DNA of 64,000 bases from Bifidobacterium miconisargentati (GCF_019331675.1 NZ_JAHBBJ010000003.1:184943-248942), one strand, 5' to 3'. Shown: positions 26,375-35,581, counted from the first letter of the stretch. The notes: generated from the letters alone by a model not told the origin. A program made the numbers and translations.

Positions 26375-28245
26375 TTGGTCGCCTCCTTCTTGGTCACGTC
26401 CAAGGTCACGAGGGTGTCGCCGGCCTCCACGCCATCGGCGGGTCCGACGAAGATCTTGGTCACTTCGCCGGCCGCCGGCGCGTACACGTAGTTCTCCATC
26501 TTCATGGATTCGAGCACCACGAGGAGGTCGCCCTTGGCCACCTGCTGGCCTTCGGACACGTTGATGCGCGTGACCACGGCCTGCATCGGCGAGGCGATGA
26601 CGCCGGACTTGGCGCCGTCGTTCGCACTCTGGCCGGCCGCGGCCACGTTGTGCAGGCCGGCTCCGCGCAACGGCTGGGTGGGGCGCTTGGCGCCGCGGGC
26701 GCGGGCGGAGCCGGTGATGTTCTCCACGATGTCGAGCGGCACGGTGAGCTTGACGCGACGATCGTTCATCTCGATGACGAACGTTTCGGTGCGGTCCTTC
26801 TCGGCTTCCGCGGCACCCGACGCCGCGCCGGCCGTGCCAGCCCCCGCACCGGCGAGGGACGCGGGCTGTCCGGCGCGGGCGGAATCCGGCTCGCGGTTGA
26901 GGTACGTGCGCTCCAGCCATTTGGTGGATACGGCGAACGGGTGGCCGTGCTCGGCGGTGAAGTCGTCGTTGCGGAAGATCTCCTTGAACAGCGGGATCGG
27001 CGTGGGCACGCCTTCGATCACGAGTTCGTCGAGCACGCGGCGCACGCGGGCCACGGCGGCGGCTCGGTCCTGCGCGGTGACGATCACCTTGCCCATCATC
27101 GAATCGAATTTCGGGGAGATGGTGTCGCCCTGTTCCACGCCGGTGTCGATGCGCACGCCGGGGCCTGCGGGCCATTGGATGCGTTCCAGCGTACCGGCGC
27201 CCGGGGTCAGGTTCTTGGCCGGATCCTCGCTGGTGATGCGCAGTTCGAAGCTGTGACCGCGAGGCTCAGGGGCCGGGGTGAGCATACCGCCGGAGGCGAT
27301 GACGAGCTGTTCGCGCACCAGGTCGAGGCCGCTGACCTCCTCGGAGACGGTGTGCTCGACCTGCAGTCGCGGGTTGACCTCGAGGAAGTAGACCTTGCCG
27401 TTGGGCGTCACCATGAATTCGCAGGTGCCCAGTCCCACGTAGTCCACGGTGGTGAACAGGCGGCGGGAGTACTCCACGAGCGTGTCGGTGATCTCCTGGG
27501 GCAGGAAGGGCGCGGGGGCCTCCTCCACGAGCTTCTGGTTGCGGCGCTGCAGCGAGCAGTCGCGGGTGGAGTAGACGGTGAAGTTGCCGTGGGAGTCGCG
27601 GCCGGACTGGGTCTCGACGTGGCGGGCCTTGTCGATGAACTTCTCGATGAAGTATTCCTTGAGGTCGCCGCCCTGGAGCGCGTCGTGGTTGGTGTAGAAG
27701 CGGCGCAGCTCCTCGTCGTCGTGGACCACGGTGATGCCGTGGCCGCCACCGCCGTCGGTGCGCTTCATCATGATCGGGTAGCCGTGGGTGTGCGCGAAGT
27801 CGAGCAGCGTGCGCATGTCCTCGACCGGCTCGGACAGGCCGGGTACCGGCGGCACCTTGGCGCGCAGGGCCACGCGGCGTGCGGTGATCTTGTCGCCGAG
27901 GTCCACGAGCGCGGTGTGGTGCGGGCCCACCCAGACGGCGCCGGCGGCCTCGACCTTTTGCGCGAAGCTCGGCACTTCGGAGAGGAACCCATAGCCGGGG
28001 TGCACGGCGTCCGCACCGGTGCGATGCAGGATGTCGATGAGCAGGTCCTCGTTGAGATACGTGTCCTTGTAGGTGTCGCCGGAGAGCAGGTACGCCTCGT
28101 CGGCCATGTCCACATAGCGGCCGTCGCGGTCCTGTTCGGCGTAGACGGCCACGGTCTTGATCCCCATCTCCTTGGCCGTGCGCACCACGCGCAGCGCAAT
28201 CTCGCCGCGGTTCGCGATCAGCAGTTTTTTGACAGATTGAGCCAT
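26371..28245 (-). CDS. accC: acyl-CoA carboxylase alpha chain (biotin carboxylase + BCCP)
   Basis: A 624-residue fusion of biotin carboxylase and biotin carrier. Residues 1-450 hold the carboxylase: KKLLIANRGEIALRVVRTA, VHPGYGFLSE, the ATP-grasp glycine loop KRTDGGGGHGI, RDCSLQRRNQKLVEEAP and FLEVNPRLQVEHTVSE. An Ala/Gly-rich linker (about 475-500) leads to the carrier domain with the biotinylated lysine in LESMKMENYVYAPAAGEV near the C-terminus. It works with the beta chain encoded by the overlapping next gene. Its biotin would be attached by the ligase at 29423 and supplied by BioY, both nearby. The ribosome binding site is weak. Confidence 0.95.
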   Translation of the reverse strand: MAQSVKKLLIANRGEIALRVVRTAKEMGIKTVAVYAEQDRDGRYVDMADEAYLLSGDTYKDTYLNEDLLIDILHRTGADAVHPGYGFLSEVPSFAQKVEAAGAVWVGPHHTALVDLGDKITARRVALRAKVPPVPGLSEPVEDMRTLLDFAHTHGYPIMMKRTDGGGGHGITVVHDDEELRRFYTNHDALQGGDLKEYFIEKFIDKARHVETQSGRDSHGNFTVYSTRDCSLQRRNQKLVEEAPAPFLPQEITDTLVEYSRRLFTTVDYVGLGTCEFMVTPNGKVYFLEVNPRLQVEHTVSEEVSGLDLVREQLVIASGGMLTPAPEPRGHSFELRITSEDPAKNLTPGAGTLERIQWPAGPGVRIDTGVEQGDTISPKFDSMMGKVIVTAQDRAAAVARVRRVLDELVIEGVPTPIPLFKEIFRNDDFTAEHGHPFAVSTKWLERTYLNREPDSARAGQPASLAGAGAGTAGAASGAAEAEKDRTETFVIEMNDRRVKLTVPLDIVENITGSARARGAKRPTQPLRGAGLHNVAAAGQSANDGAKSGVIASPMQAVVTRINVSEGQQVAKGDLLVVLESMKMENYVYAPAAGEVTKIFVGPADGVEAGDTLVTLDVTKKEATK

Positions 28246-28425
28246 ATCGTCAAATTCTTGCGCGCTTCAACGGCCGGGACAAGACCCGTTCGCACAAAAC
28301 GTTTCATGGGCTTTTGTAGGCTACCGACAAACGAGCGCGTAGGTTTCGCCGACGTAACCGTAATCTAACTGACGCCAAAATGTTGAAATCACGCCATTTT
28401 CGAACCACTCTTCCCCACACTTCGC

Positions 28426-28457
28426 AAGTTGACAGTAAATGGTTTATTCGTCAACTT
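28426..28457. promoter_or_regulatory. inverted repeat resembling a biotin operator
   Basis: AAGTTGAC (28426-28433) and GTCAACTT (28450-28457) are perfect 8-base inverted arms separated by 16 bases, the spacing used by BirA-type biotin operators. It lies between the divergent carboxylase and bioY genes and could control both. The local biotin ligase has no DNA-binding domain, so the regulator is unknown. Confidence 0.45.
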
Positions 28458-28558
28458 ACAACAAACGGGGATCGACATTTTTGTACCTTGGCACGAAACC
28501 GCACGAAATCGAACATCCCTACGATGGCAATCGTTGGGGGAAGGCTCCATCGCCATCC

Positions 28559-28612
28559 CGGCTCCCCTCGGCCGCCGCCAGCGACGATCTTCTCCGGAGG
28601 AAGGGGAGCCAC
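28559..28612. repeat. GGCTCCCC-family half palindrome upstream of bioY
   Basis: GGCTCCCCT and AGGGGAGCC flank an unrelated core (CGGCCGCCGCC...TCCGGAGGA). It is a diverged member in the 433-bp gap between the carboxylase and bioY. Confidence 0.5.
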
Positions 28613-28678
28613 AACTCAGGCAATCATCGCGTCTCACATCGCGGAACATCCATCATCGCATCGCAAAGGGGAATCATC

Positions 28679-29278
28679 ATGCAGACTTCGCACACCGCGG
28701 CACCCGCCGCCTCCGCAATCTCGCCCGTCCGCCGCATCGCGGCCGCATCCTGGAAGCCGGTGCTGTTCGCCGCGCTGCTGTGGCTGGCGGCCGCGGCCGG
28801 CGAGATTCCGGTTCCCGGCACTCCGGTGCCCATCACGTTGCAGACCTTCGTGGTGATGCTGGCCGGTCTCATGTTGCCGTGGCGTCAGGCCGCCTCCGCC
28901 GCGGCGCTGTATCTGGCCGCCGGCGCGCTGGGACTGCCGGTGTTCGCGGGCGGCGCCTCCACGATGGCGCTGGCCGGTCCGAGCGCCGGCTTCCTGTTCG
29001 GCCTGGTTCCGGGCATCATCGTCATCGCGCTGCTGCGCGGCAAGGCCGGCCTTTCCTCCGCCGCGCGCACGGCGCTCACCGCCGGCCGTTATCTGCTGGC
29101 GGCCCTCGTGGGCGGCGTCGCGGTGGTGTACTTCTTCGGCATCACCGTGCAGTCCGCGCTCACGGGCGTGCCGCTGGCCACGGTCGCGCTGGCCTCGATG
29201 GCCTTTGTCGCCGGTGACATCGTCAAGGCCGTGGTGGCCGCACTGGCCGCTTCCGGACTGAGCAGGCTCGTCCGCTGA
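28679..29278 (+). CDS. bioY: biotin transporter BioY
   Basis: A 199-residue substrate-binding membrane protein of the biotin ECF-type transporter. About six helices are seen (VLFAALLWLAAAAG, ITLQTFVVMLAGLMLPW, AASAALYLAAGALGLPVF, GFLFGLVPGIIVIALL, YLLAALVGGVAVVYFFGI, VALASMAFVAGDIVKAVVAAL). The family signatures PITLQTFVVMLAG and FAGGASTMALAGPSAGFLFG are clear. AAAGGGGA before the ATG at 28679 fixes the start. No energising EcfA/EcfT genes are nearby, so it works alone or with a shared module. Its place beside carboxylase and biotin ligase fits a biotin supply role. Confidence 0.93.
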   Translation: MQTSHTAAPAASAISPVRRIAAASWKPVLFAALLWLAAAAGEIPVPGTPVPITLQTFVVMLAGLMLPWRQAASAAALYLAAGALGLPVFAGGASTMALAGPSAGFLFGLVPGIIVIALLRGKAGLSSAARTALTAGRYLLAALVGGVAVVYFFGITVQSALTGVPLATVALASMAFVAGDIVKAVVAALAASGLSRLVR

Positions 29279-29323
29279 AGCTACATCGAGTCACACCGAG
29301 CCGCATCGAAAACGCCTCATCTC

Positions 29324-29385
29324 ATGGTTCGGGCCGCCCATGCAGCATATGCCGGGCGGCCCGAACCATCTCTCTTTCTTTCCTC
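29324..29385 (+). terminator. terminator after bioY
   Basis: ATGGTTCGGGCCGCCC (29324-29339) pairs with GGGCGGCCCGAACCAT (29354-29369) over 16 bp. It is followed by a T-rich stretch, CTCTCTTTCTTTCCTC. Confidence 0.88.
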
Positions 29386-29422
29386 TGATCGTCGGCGGCA
29401 ACCGTGACGCCGACGACGTCTG

Positions 29423-30325
29423 TTACAGCACGCCCACGTCCGCGGTGCGCACGGTGTGGTCGATCCCGTCGGGGGTGCGCAGGATCAACGAGGCGTCCTC
29501 GTTGAGTCCGATCGCCTCGCCGGTCAGCGTGGATCCGTCCGTGAAGTGCGCCTCGACCTGGCGTCCGCGCGCCCAGCACACGGTCTTCATCTCCTCGCGC
29601 AGCAGTTCGGCCTGACCGTGCGGATCGGCCACGAACTTGGCCAGCCGTTCACGGAAGCCGGCCACCTCGCGGGCGGCCACGGCGTCGCGCAGTTCGCCGA
29701 ACGCGGGCAGGTCGTGCACATGCAGCTGCAGCGACGTGGACTGCGGCGTGGGCAGGCGGCATGCGCCGAGCATGAGGTTCAGGCCCACGCCGAACACGAT
29801 GGCGACGTCGCCATCGGCATCGCCGTCCGCGCCCGCCGTTTCGGGCAGCAGCACCAGTTCGGACAGTAGTCCGCCCAGTTTGAGGCCGTGGCAGAAGATG
29901 TCGTTGGGCCACTTGAGCTCCAGCAGCGAATCCGGATGGTCCGGCTCGGCGCCGAATTCCCGCATCGTGCCGTTGAGCGCGTCCAGCGTGACCAGTCCGG
30001 CGATCATCTGCAGCCAGCCGTTGAGCGCCCCGTCGGTGGCGATCGCGCGCGGCAGCCTCACGGCGTAGGAGATCGTGGAGGATCGGCCGGGCTGGCTCAC
30101 CCACGTATGTCCGTTGCGGCCGCGACCGGCGGTCTGGCGGTCGGCGGCCACCACGGCGATGGCGGGCGTGCCGTCCTGCGTCGGGGCGAGCGGCATCGTG
30201 CCGTCGGCGATCATGCGCGCGGCGAGCGCGTTGGTCGAGTCGGTCTCAGCCACGGCCACCACCTGCTCGGCGGCATCGTTGGTTCTCGGCAGCTGCGGCA
30301 CTGCAGCCTTCAAAGCAATAATCAT
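29423..30325 (-). CDS. birA: biotin-[acetyl-CoA-carboxylase] ligase
   Basis: A 300-residue biotin protein ligase that makes biotinyl-AMP and transfers biotin to the carrier lysine of the carboxylase. The biotinyl-AMP loop GRGRNGHTWVSQPG, the substrate lysine motif LLELKWPNDIFCHGLKLGGLLSEL, and the C-terminal SH3-like domain are present. There is no N-terminal helix-turn-helix, so this is a ligase only, not a repressor. The start is uncertain between ATG codons at 30325 and 30337; 30325 has the better spaced, though weak, GGTGA. Confidence 0.9.
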   Translation of the reverse strand: MIIALKAAVPQLPRTNDAAEQVVAVAETDSTNALAARMIADGTMPLAPTQDGTPAIAVVAADRQTAGRGRNGHTWVSQPGRSSTISYAVRLPRAIATDGALNGWLQMIAGLVTLDALNGTMREFGAEPDHPDSLLELKWPNDIFCHGLKLGGLLSELVLLPETAGADGDADGDVAIVFGVGLNLMLGACRLPTPQSTSLQLHVHDLPAFGELRDAVAAREVAGFRERLAKFVADPHGQAELLREEMKTVCWARGRQVEAHFTDGSTLTGEAIGLNEDASLILRTPDGIDHTVRTADVGVL

Positions 30326-30549
30326 GGGTGTCACCATACCCCCGATACCGACCAAGGCAACCCCGTCGTCCCACGAAGAACCGCACAATTCCGACCATTT
30401 TCCGACAACGGTTCGTTGTTAACGCTCACAACCATCGCGCAACGTGACGCAAATCACACTTTCACTCCACAAGGTATCAAGGTTGACGGTGGTCGAAATT
30501 TGTTCAGAACCACCGCGTCATCAGATCCCGGATGCAAATCCACCCTCCA

Positions 30550-30723
30550 GAGGTCTTTTCCGCATAGAAATGACCGTCTTCTGTACCGAAAAGACCTCAA
30601 ATCCGGGCATTCACGGTCCTTTCAGTACAGGAACGGAGGTCTTCTGTACCGAAAAGACCGCGGACGCCGCGATTGACGGTCCTTTCGTCATAGAAGGCAC
30701 CCTCTTCTGTACCGAAAAGACCG
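30550..30723. repeat. triplet of 47-49-bp hairpins, period about 63 bp (locus 1)
   Basis: Three imperfect palindromes (30550-30598, 30614-30660, 30677-30723) each have a left arm like CGGTCCTTTCAGTACAG and a right arm CTTCTGTACCGAAAAGACCG, with a loop of about 7-9 bases. The start-to-start distance is 63-64 bp. The same family occurs as a triplet at 62398-62570. The rest of the 643-bp gap between birA and the phosphorylase shows no gene. Confidence 0.9.
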
Positions 30724-30853
30724 CAAGCACGGCGGCGCACGCCGCCTCCGCCTCGCGCCACCCATGGCTTGTCGACATCGCAGCCGCCCCGGCAACCCGG
30801 CTCCGCCCACCGCCCGTGCGCATTCGTCAACCGCAAGCACTTCTCGCACACGC

Positions 30854-30877
30854 CTTATTTATAACCTTATAAATAAG
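30854..30877. promoter_or_regulatory. AT-rich palindromic operator before cellobiose phosphorylase
   Basis: CTTATTTATAA-CC-TTATAAATAAG, a 24-base palindrome with one central mismatch, ends 91 bases before the phosphorylase start. The same motif is at 43180, 52311 and 52434. A likely binding site of the regulator of the oligosaccharide locus, perhaps the TetR protein at 34711. Confidence 0.8.
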
Positions 30878-30968
30878 TGCTATGCTGGTCTCGTACGCAC
30901 AGATGCACGGCACCGCGGAAAGGCTCCGCCGGCGCCACAGCAGCAACGAAGCAGCCGAAAGGAAACCC

Positions 30969-33473
30969 ATGCGATACGGTCATTTTGATGATGCGAACCG
31001 CGAGTACGTGATCGAGACCCCCGCGACACCCCTGCCGTGGATCAATTACCTGGGCAACGAGGACTTCTTCTCGCTGATCTCGAACACCGGCGGCGGCTAC
31101 TCGTTCTACAAGGACGCCAAGCTGCGCCGCATCACCCGCTACCGTTACAACAACGTCCCGTTCGACAACGGCGCGCGCAACTACTACGTGAGCGTCATGA
31201 GCGGCGAGGGCGAGGACGCCACGCCGGTCGAGACCTTCTCCCCCACCTTCCTGCCCGTCAAGACCCCGCTTGACAGCTACAAGTGCCGCCATGGCATCGG
31301 CTACACCGTCTTCGAGGCCACCAAGGCCGGCATCCGCACCGAACTGACCGCGTTCGTACCGCTGCGCACCGCGGCCGAGATCAATCGCCTCGACATCACC
31401 AACATCAACGGCGCCCCGAAGACCGTGGACGTGACCGGGCTCGTCGAATGGTGCCTGTGGAACGCGGTGGACGACTCCAGCAACTTCCAGCGCAACCTGT
31501 CCACCGGCGAAGTCGAAGTCGAGCGCCTTGAGGACGCGACCCTGCTCTACCACAAGACCGAGTTCAAGGAACGCCGCAACCACTACGCATTCTTCGGCGT
31601 GAACGCGCCGGTCGTCGGCTTCGACACGAGCCGCGACGAGTTCCTGGGCCAGTTCAACGGCTGGGACACCCCGCAGGTCATCGCCGAGGGCAAGGCCCAC
31701 GATTCCGTGGCCCACGGCTGGTACCCGATCGCCGCGAACCGCGTGCGCCTGACGCTCGCCCCCGGCGAGACCAAGTCGCTGGTGTTCACGCTCGGCTACA
31801 TCGAGGTGCCGAACGACCAGAAGTGGGAGGCCCCGGACGACCCGGCCAAGGTCGGCATCATCAACAAGAAGCCCGCGCACGAGCTGTTCGCCCGCTTCGA
31901 CACGACCGCCAAGGTCGAGGCCGCGCTCGCCGAGCTCAAGGACTACTGGAACGGCCTGCTGAGCATCTACAGCGTCGAGTCCGGCGACGACAAGCTCGAC
32001 CGCATGGTCAACATCTGGCACCAGTACCAGTGCATGGTCACGTTCAACATGTCCCGCTCCGCGTCCTACTACGAGTCCGGCATGGGCCGCGGCATGGGCT
32101 TCCGCGACTCCAACCAGGACCTGCTCGGCTTCGTGCATCTCGTGCCCGAACGCGCCCGCGAGCGCATCATCGACATCGCCTCCACCCAGATGGAGGACGG
32201 TTCCGCCTGGCACCAGTACCAGCCCCTGACCAAGAAGGGCAACGCGGACATCGGCGGCGGCTTCAACGACGACCCGCTGTGGCTCATCGCCGGCGTGAAC
32301 GCCTACCTGGCCGAGACCGGTGACGCCTCGATCCTCACCGAGCCGGTCCCGTTCAACAACGTCGAGGGGTCCGAGGTCCCGTTGCTCGAGCACCTGCGTC
32401 GTTCCGCGAACTTCACGATGACCCACCTCGGCCCGCACAAGCTCCCGCTCATCGGCCGCGCCGACTGGAACGACTGCCTCAACCTCAACTGCTTCTCCGC
32501 CACCCCCGGCGAGAGCTTCCAGACCGTGGAGAACAACGACACCGGCGTGGCCGAATCCGTGTTCATCGGCGGCATGTTCGTGCTCTACGGCGGCCAGTAC
32601 GCCGACATCCTCGACCACTACGGCGAGGCGACCGGCATGAGCGCCGACGAGGTTGCCGCCGAGGCCGCGAACGTCCGCGCCGCCATCGACGACATGACCC
32701 AGGCCGTCAAGACCGCCGGCTGGGACGGCGAATGGTTCGTGCGCGCCTACGACGCCTACTCCCGCCCGGTCGGCTCGCACACCGACACCGAGGGCCAGAT
32801 CTACATCGAGCCGCAGGGCATGTGCGTCATGGCCGGCATCGGCCTGGACGACGGCAAGGCCCAGGCCGCGCTCAAGTCCGTGCGCGATCGCCTGACCTGC
32901 GAGTGGGGCACCGCGATCCTCGCGCCCGCGTACTCCACCTACCGCATCGAACTCGGCGAAATCTCGACGTATCCGCGCGGCTACAAGGAGAACGGCGGCA
33001 TCTTCTGCCACAACAACCCGTGGGTCTCCATCGCCAACGCCCTGGCCGGCAACGACGAGGAGGCGTTCGCCGTCTACCGCCGCAACTGCCCGGCCTGGCT
33101 CGAGGACAAGTCCGACATCCGCAAGGTGGAGCCGTACGTCTACTGCCAGATGGTCGCCGGTCCCGAGGCCGCGATTCCGGGCGAGGGCAAGAACTCCTGG
33201 CTCACCGGCACCGCCGCGTGGACGTTCGTGGACGTCTCCCAGTACCTCCTCGGCATCCGCCCGACCCTGGACGGCCTCGCCATCGAGCCTCACCTGCCCG
33301 CCGAGTACACCCATCTGACCGTCACCCGCGTGTTCCGCGGCACGACCTACCACATCACCCTCGACCGCACCGGCCAGCGCACGCTCACCGTCGACGGCCA
33401 GCCCGTCAACGGCACCGTGGTCCCGGTCCCGACCGCAGGCACGACTACCGTGAACGTCAGCGTCACGTTCTGA
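30969..33473 (+). CDS. cellobiose phosphorylase (GH94)
   Basis: An 834-residue GH94 phosphorylase that splits cellobiose with phosphate into glucose 1-phosphate and glucose, saving ATP. The N-terminus MRYGHFDDANREYVIETPATPLPWINYLGNEDFFSLISN-type beta domain is that of cellobiose phosphorylases. The (alpha/alpha)6 barrel shows HQYQPLTKKGNADIGGGFNDDPLW, the catalytic aspartate in GRADWNDCLNLN, and GGIFCHNNPW. There is no signal peptide. AAAGGA precedes the ATG at 30969; an upstream in-frame start at 30882 would cover the promoter and is rejected. The palindromic operator at 30854 precedes it. It would consume the cellobiose core left by the neighbouring glycosidases. Confidence 0.94.
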   Translation: MRYGHFDDANREYVIETPATPLPWINYLGNEDFFSLISNTGGGYSFYKDAKLRRITRYRYNNVPFDNGARNYYVSVMSGEGEDATPVETFSPTFLPVKTPLDSYKCRHGIGYTVFEATKAGIRTELTAFVPLRTAAEINRLDITNINGAPKTVDVTGLVEWCLWNAVDDSSNFQRNLSTGEVEVERLEDATLLYHKTEFKERRNHYAFFGVNAPVVGFDTSRDEFLGQFNGWDTPQVIAEGKAHDSVAHGWYPIAANRVRLTLAPGETKSLVFTLGYIEVPNDQKWEAPDDPAKVGIINKKPAHELFARFDTTAKVEAALAELKDYWNGLLSIYSVESGDDKLDRMVNIWHQYQCMVTFNMSRSASYYESGMGRGMGFRDSNQDLLGFVHLVPERARERIIDIASTQMEDGSAWHQYQPLTKKGNADIGGGFNDDPLWLIAGVNAYLAETGDASILTEPVPFNNVEGSEVPLLEHLRRSANFTMTHLGPHKLPLIGRADWNDCLNLNCFSATPGESFQTVENNDTGVAESVFIGGMFVLYGGQYADILDHYGEATGMSADEVAAEAANVRAAIDDMTQAVKTAGWDGEWFVRAYDAYSRPVGSHTDTEGQIYIEPQGMCVMAGIGLDDGKAQAALKSVRDRLTCEWGTAILAPAYSTYRIELGEISTYPRGYKENGGIFCHNNPWVSIANALAGNDEEAFAVYRRNCPAWLEDKSDIRKVEPYVYCQMVAGPEAAIPGEGKNSWLTGTAAWTFVDVSQYLLGIRPTLDGLAIEPHLPAEYTHLTVTRVFRGTTYHITLDRTGQRTLTVDGQPVNGTVVPVPTAGTTTVNVSVTF

Positions 33474-33490
33474 TCAGCCGTTTAGTTTAT

Positions 33491-33615
33491 GGCTCCCCTC
33501 GCTGAGGGGCCGAACCGTAAAGCAAACAATCCAGTGGATTGTTTGTAGGTGAGGGTTCGACGATAGTCGAACCAGAAAAGCGCAGTCGATGGCTCATCCG
33601 CAATTGCGGATGAGC
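33491..33615. repeat. composite multi-hairpin repeat
   Basis: A GGCTCCCCTCGCTGAGGGG core is followed by three hairpins: CAAACAATCCA/TGGATTGTTTG, GGTTCGAC/GTCGAACC, and CTCATCCGCAATTGCGGATGAG. It lies between phosphorylase and esterase genes. Close relatives are at 36779-36882 and 37008-37115. Confidence 0.85.
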
Positions 33616-33639
33616 CATAACACACCCCAAAGGAAACCC

Positions 33640-34461
33640 ATGCAATACATCGACCAGACCATCACCGGCATCGACGGCACCCCGGCCCATTTCACCGGCT
33701 ACGTCATCGACAACAGCCCGGAGGTCGATCCGAACCGCCGGCGTCCGGCAGTGCTCGTCATCCCCGGCGGCGGCTACGAAATGACCTCCGACCGCGAGGC
33801 CGAGCCGATCGCCCTCAAATTCGTGGGCGCAGGCTACAACGCATTCGTGCTGCGCTACTCCTGCAAGCCCAGCCTCTACCCCACCGCCCTGCTCGAGGCC
33901 GCAGAGGCCATGCGTCTCATCCGCACGCACGCCGACGAATGGCACACCGATCCGGAGCGCATCGCCGTGATCGGCTTCTCCGCCGGCGGCCACCTCGCCG
34001 CGAACCTCGCCACCACCGCCGGCGACGAGGACGAACAGGCCCACGGCTACGACCCGGACGAGGTGCGCCCGAACGCGCTTATGCTCGGCTACCCCGTCGT
34101 CACCTCCGGCCCGCTTGCCCACCGCGGCAGCTTCGATTCGCTGCTCGGCCCGGACCGCAAGGACGACCAGGCCTGGCTCGACAAGCTCTCCATCGAGAAG
34201 CACATCGACGCCAAGACCCCGCCCGTGTTCGCCTGGCACACCGTACCCGACGACTGCGTGCCGATGGAGAACACCCTGATGCTCGTCTCCGCCTGCAAGG
34301 CCGCGCATGTGCCGGTCGAGGCCCATCTCTTCCCCGAAGGCGGCCACGGCCTCGCACTCGGCACCGAGGAGACCGCGTGGGGCGGCAAGGGCAACATCTT
34401 CCCCTGCATCCAGGTCTGGCCCGAGCTCGCCATCGACTGGCTCGGCCGTCTCTTCGACTGA
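33640..34461 (+). CDS. alpha/beta-hydrolase acyl (acetyl) esterase
   Basis: A 273-residue cytoplasmic serine esterase of the type often annotated as acetyl-xylan esterase. The oxyanion motif VLVIPGGGYEM, the nucleophile in VIGFSAGGHLAANLA, the acid in HTVPDDCVPMEN and the histidine in FPEGGHGLALG form the triad. It probably strips acetyl groups from imported oligosaccharides. AAAGGA precedes the ATG at 33640, in a leader almost identical to that of the phosphorylase gene. A longer open frame from 33589 would translate the intergenic repeat and is rejected. Confidence 0.85.
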   Translation: MQYIDQTITGIDGTPAHFTGYVIDNSPEVDPNRRRPAVLVIPGGGYEMTSDREAEPIALKFVGAGYNAFVLRYSCKPSLYPTALLEAAEAMRLIRTHADEWHTDPERIAVIGFSAGGHLAANLATTAGDEDEQAHGYDPDEVRPNALMLGYPVVTSGPLAHRGSFDSLLGPDRKDDQAWLDKLSIEKHIDAKTPPVFAWHTVPDDCVPMENTLMLVSACKAAHVPVEAHLFPEGGHGLALGTEETAWGGKGNIFPCIQVWPELAIDWLGRLFD

Positions 34462-34478
34462 TTGATAGGTATGGGCCC

Positions 34479-34588
34479 GGCTCCCCTCGCTGAGGGGAGC
34501 TGTCGAATGCAATGAGACTGAGGGGAGCCATGCTCATACAGTGAGCCAACTCTCCTCAGTCGGCTCCGCCGCCAGCTTCCCTCGCTGC
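34479..34588. repeat. GGCTCCCCTC-family palindrome
   Basis: A left half (GGCTCCCCTCGCTGAGGGGAGC...ACTGAGGGGAGCC) and a diverged inverted right half (CTCTCCTCAGTCGGC...AGCTTCCCTCGC) lie between the esterase and regulator genes. Confidence 0.75.
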
Positions 34589-34710
34589 GATGGCTGGGAT
34601 TATCCGGCGCTGATCTCAGCCATCGCAGCCAATCCCAACGCCGCCACCGCTCGCGGTAGACTATTGCACGATGTGAACGCCCACATTCCCGCGAAGGAGG
34701 GAGGTCACCA

Positions 34711-35508
34711 ATGCCCGTCGCAGCATGGGAACAGTTCCTGAAGGACCAGAGCAGCTGGCCCGCGGCTTCACGGACCACCCACCAGGCCATGGTGCGGGAC
34801 ACCACTGCCGGCACCACCTTCGAAAAGCGCAAGCGCATGAGCCCCGAGGAGCGGCATCTGCAGATCATGCAGGCCGCGGTCAAGGTCATCGCCTCCAAGG
34901 GCTTCTGGGGCATGTCCCTGCAGGACATCGCCGACGAGATCGGCATCACCGAGGCGGCGCTCTACCATTACATCCGTTCGAAGAACGAACTGCTCAACAT
35001 GGTGCTCGCCGAGGGCTACGATACGCCCGAGGCGGACGAGTACAACGCCACCACCTCCACCGTGACCGATTTCGACGGCCACTACTGCTATTGCTTCCCC
35101 CGCTACTGCACCAACGTGGTGCTCTACAACCTGCAGCGCCCGGAAATGGTGCAGCTGTTCTCGATGCTCAACGGCGAGGCGCTGAATCCGGCACATCCCG
35201 CGCACCGCTTTTTCATCGGCCGACACCTGCGCAATTGGGAGCAGATCGGATCGATGAACTGGATCCTGCCGGACGGCTACGACGAGGAGCGGTTCTATCA
35301 CCTCTACACGCTCTCGATGTCCGCGATGGACGGCCTGCAATACCGCTGGCTCGCCGACCATTCCGTGAACCTGCTGGAGGAATGGATGGCGTTCTCCGAC
35401 GAGATCTTCCCGGAAAGCCTATGGAAGGGCTTCCGCGACCCCTCCGAATACGATCCGGCCAGCAAACAGTGCCTGCTGCCGTTCACCCTGACGGCCCGCG
35501 AAAACTAA
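34711..35508 (+). CDS. TetR family transcriptional regulator
   Basis: A 265-residue regulator. Residues 1-40 are an unusual N-terminal extension. Residues about 45-90 are the TetR helix-turn-helix: RHLQIMQAAVKVIASKGFWGMSLQDIADEIGITEAALYHYIRSKNELL. The rest is a helical ligand domain I cannot assign to a ligand; it contains several cysteines and aromatics (HYCYCFPRYC). A very strong ribosome binding site (AAGGAGGGAGGT) before the ATG at 34711 supports the long form. It sits inside the oligosaccharide locus and is the natural candidate to bind the four AT-rich palindromes. Confidence 0.88.
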   Translation: MPVAAWEQFLKDQSSWPAASRTTHQAMVRDTTAGTTFEKRKRMSPEERHLQIMQAAVKVIASKGFWGMSLQDIADEIGITEAALYHYIRSKNELLNMVLAEGYDTPEADEYNATTSTVTDFDGHYCYCFPRYCTNVVLYNLQRPEMVQLFSMLNGEALNPAHPAHRFFIGRHLRNWEQIGSMNWILPDGYDEERFYHLYTLSMSAMDGLQYRWLADHSVNLLEEWMAFSDEIFPESLWKGFRDPSEYDPASKQCLLPFTLTAREN

Positions 35509-35581
35509 ACGGTATCGGCCGAGCCGTATCGGTTGTATTACGCCCGATACCGTATTCCCAGCAATCTTCGGCTACCTCGCA

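Noticed and set aside
30550..30723. A CRISPR array
   Set aside because: Regular repeats with a 63-bp period suggested it, but the repeated unit is a long imperfect palindrome, spacers are only about 16 bp, there are just three units and no cas genes.
30867..33353. An 828-residue open frame opposite cellobiose phosphorylase
   Set aside because: It is antisense to a clear GH94 gene and has no ribosome binding site or family motif.
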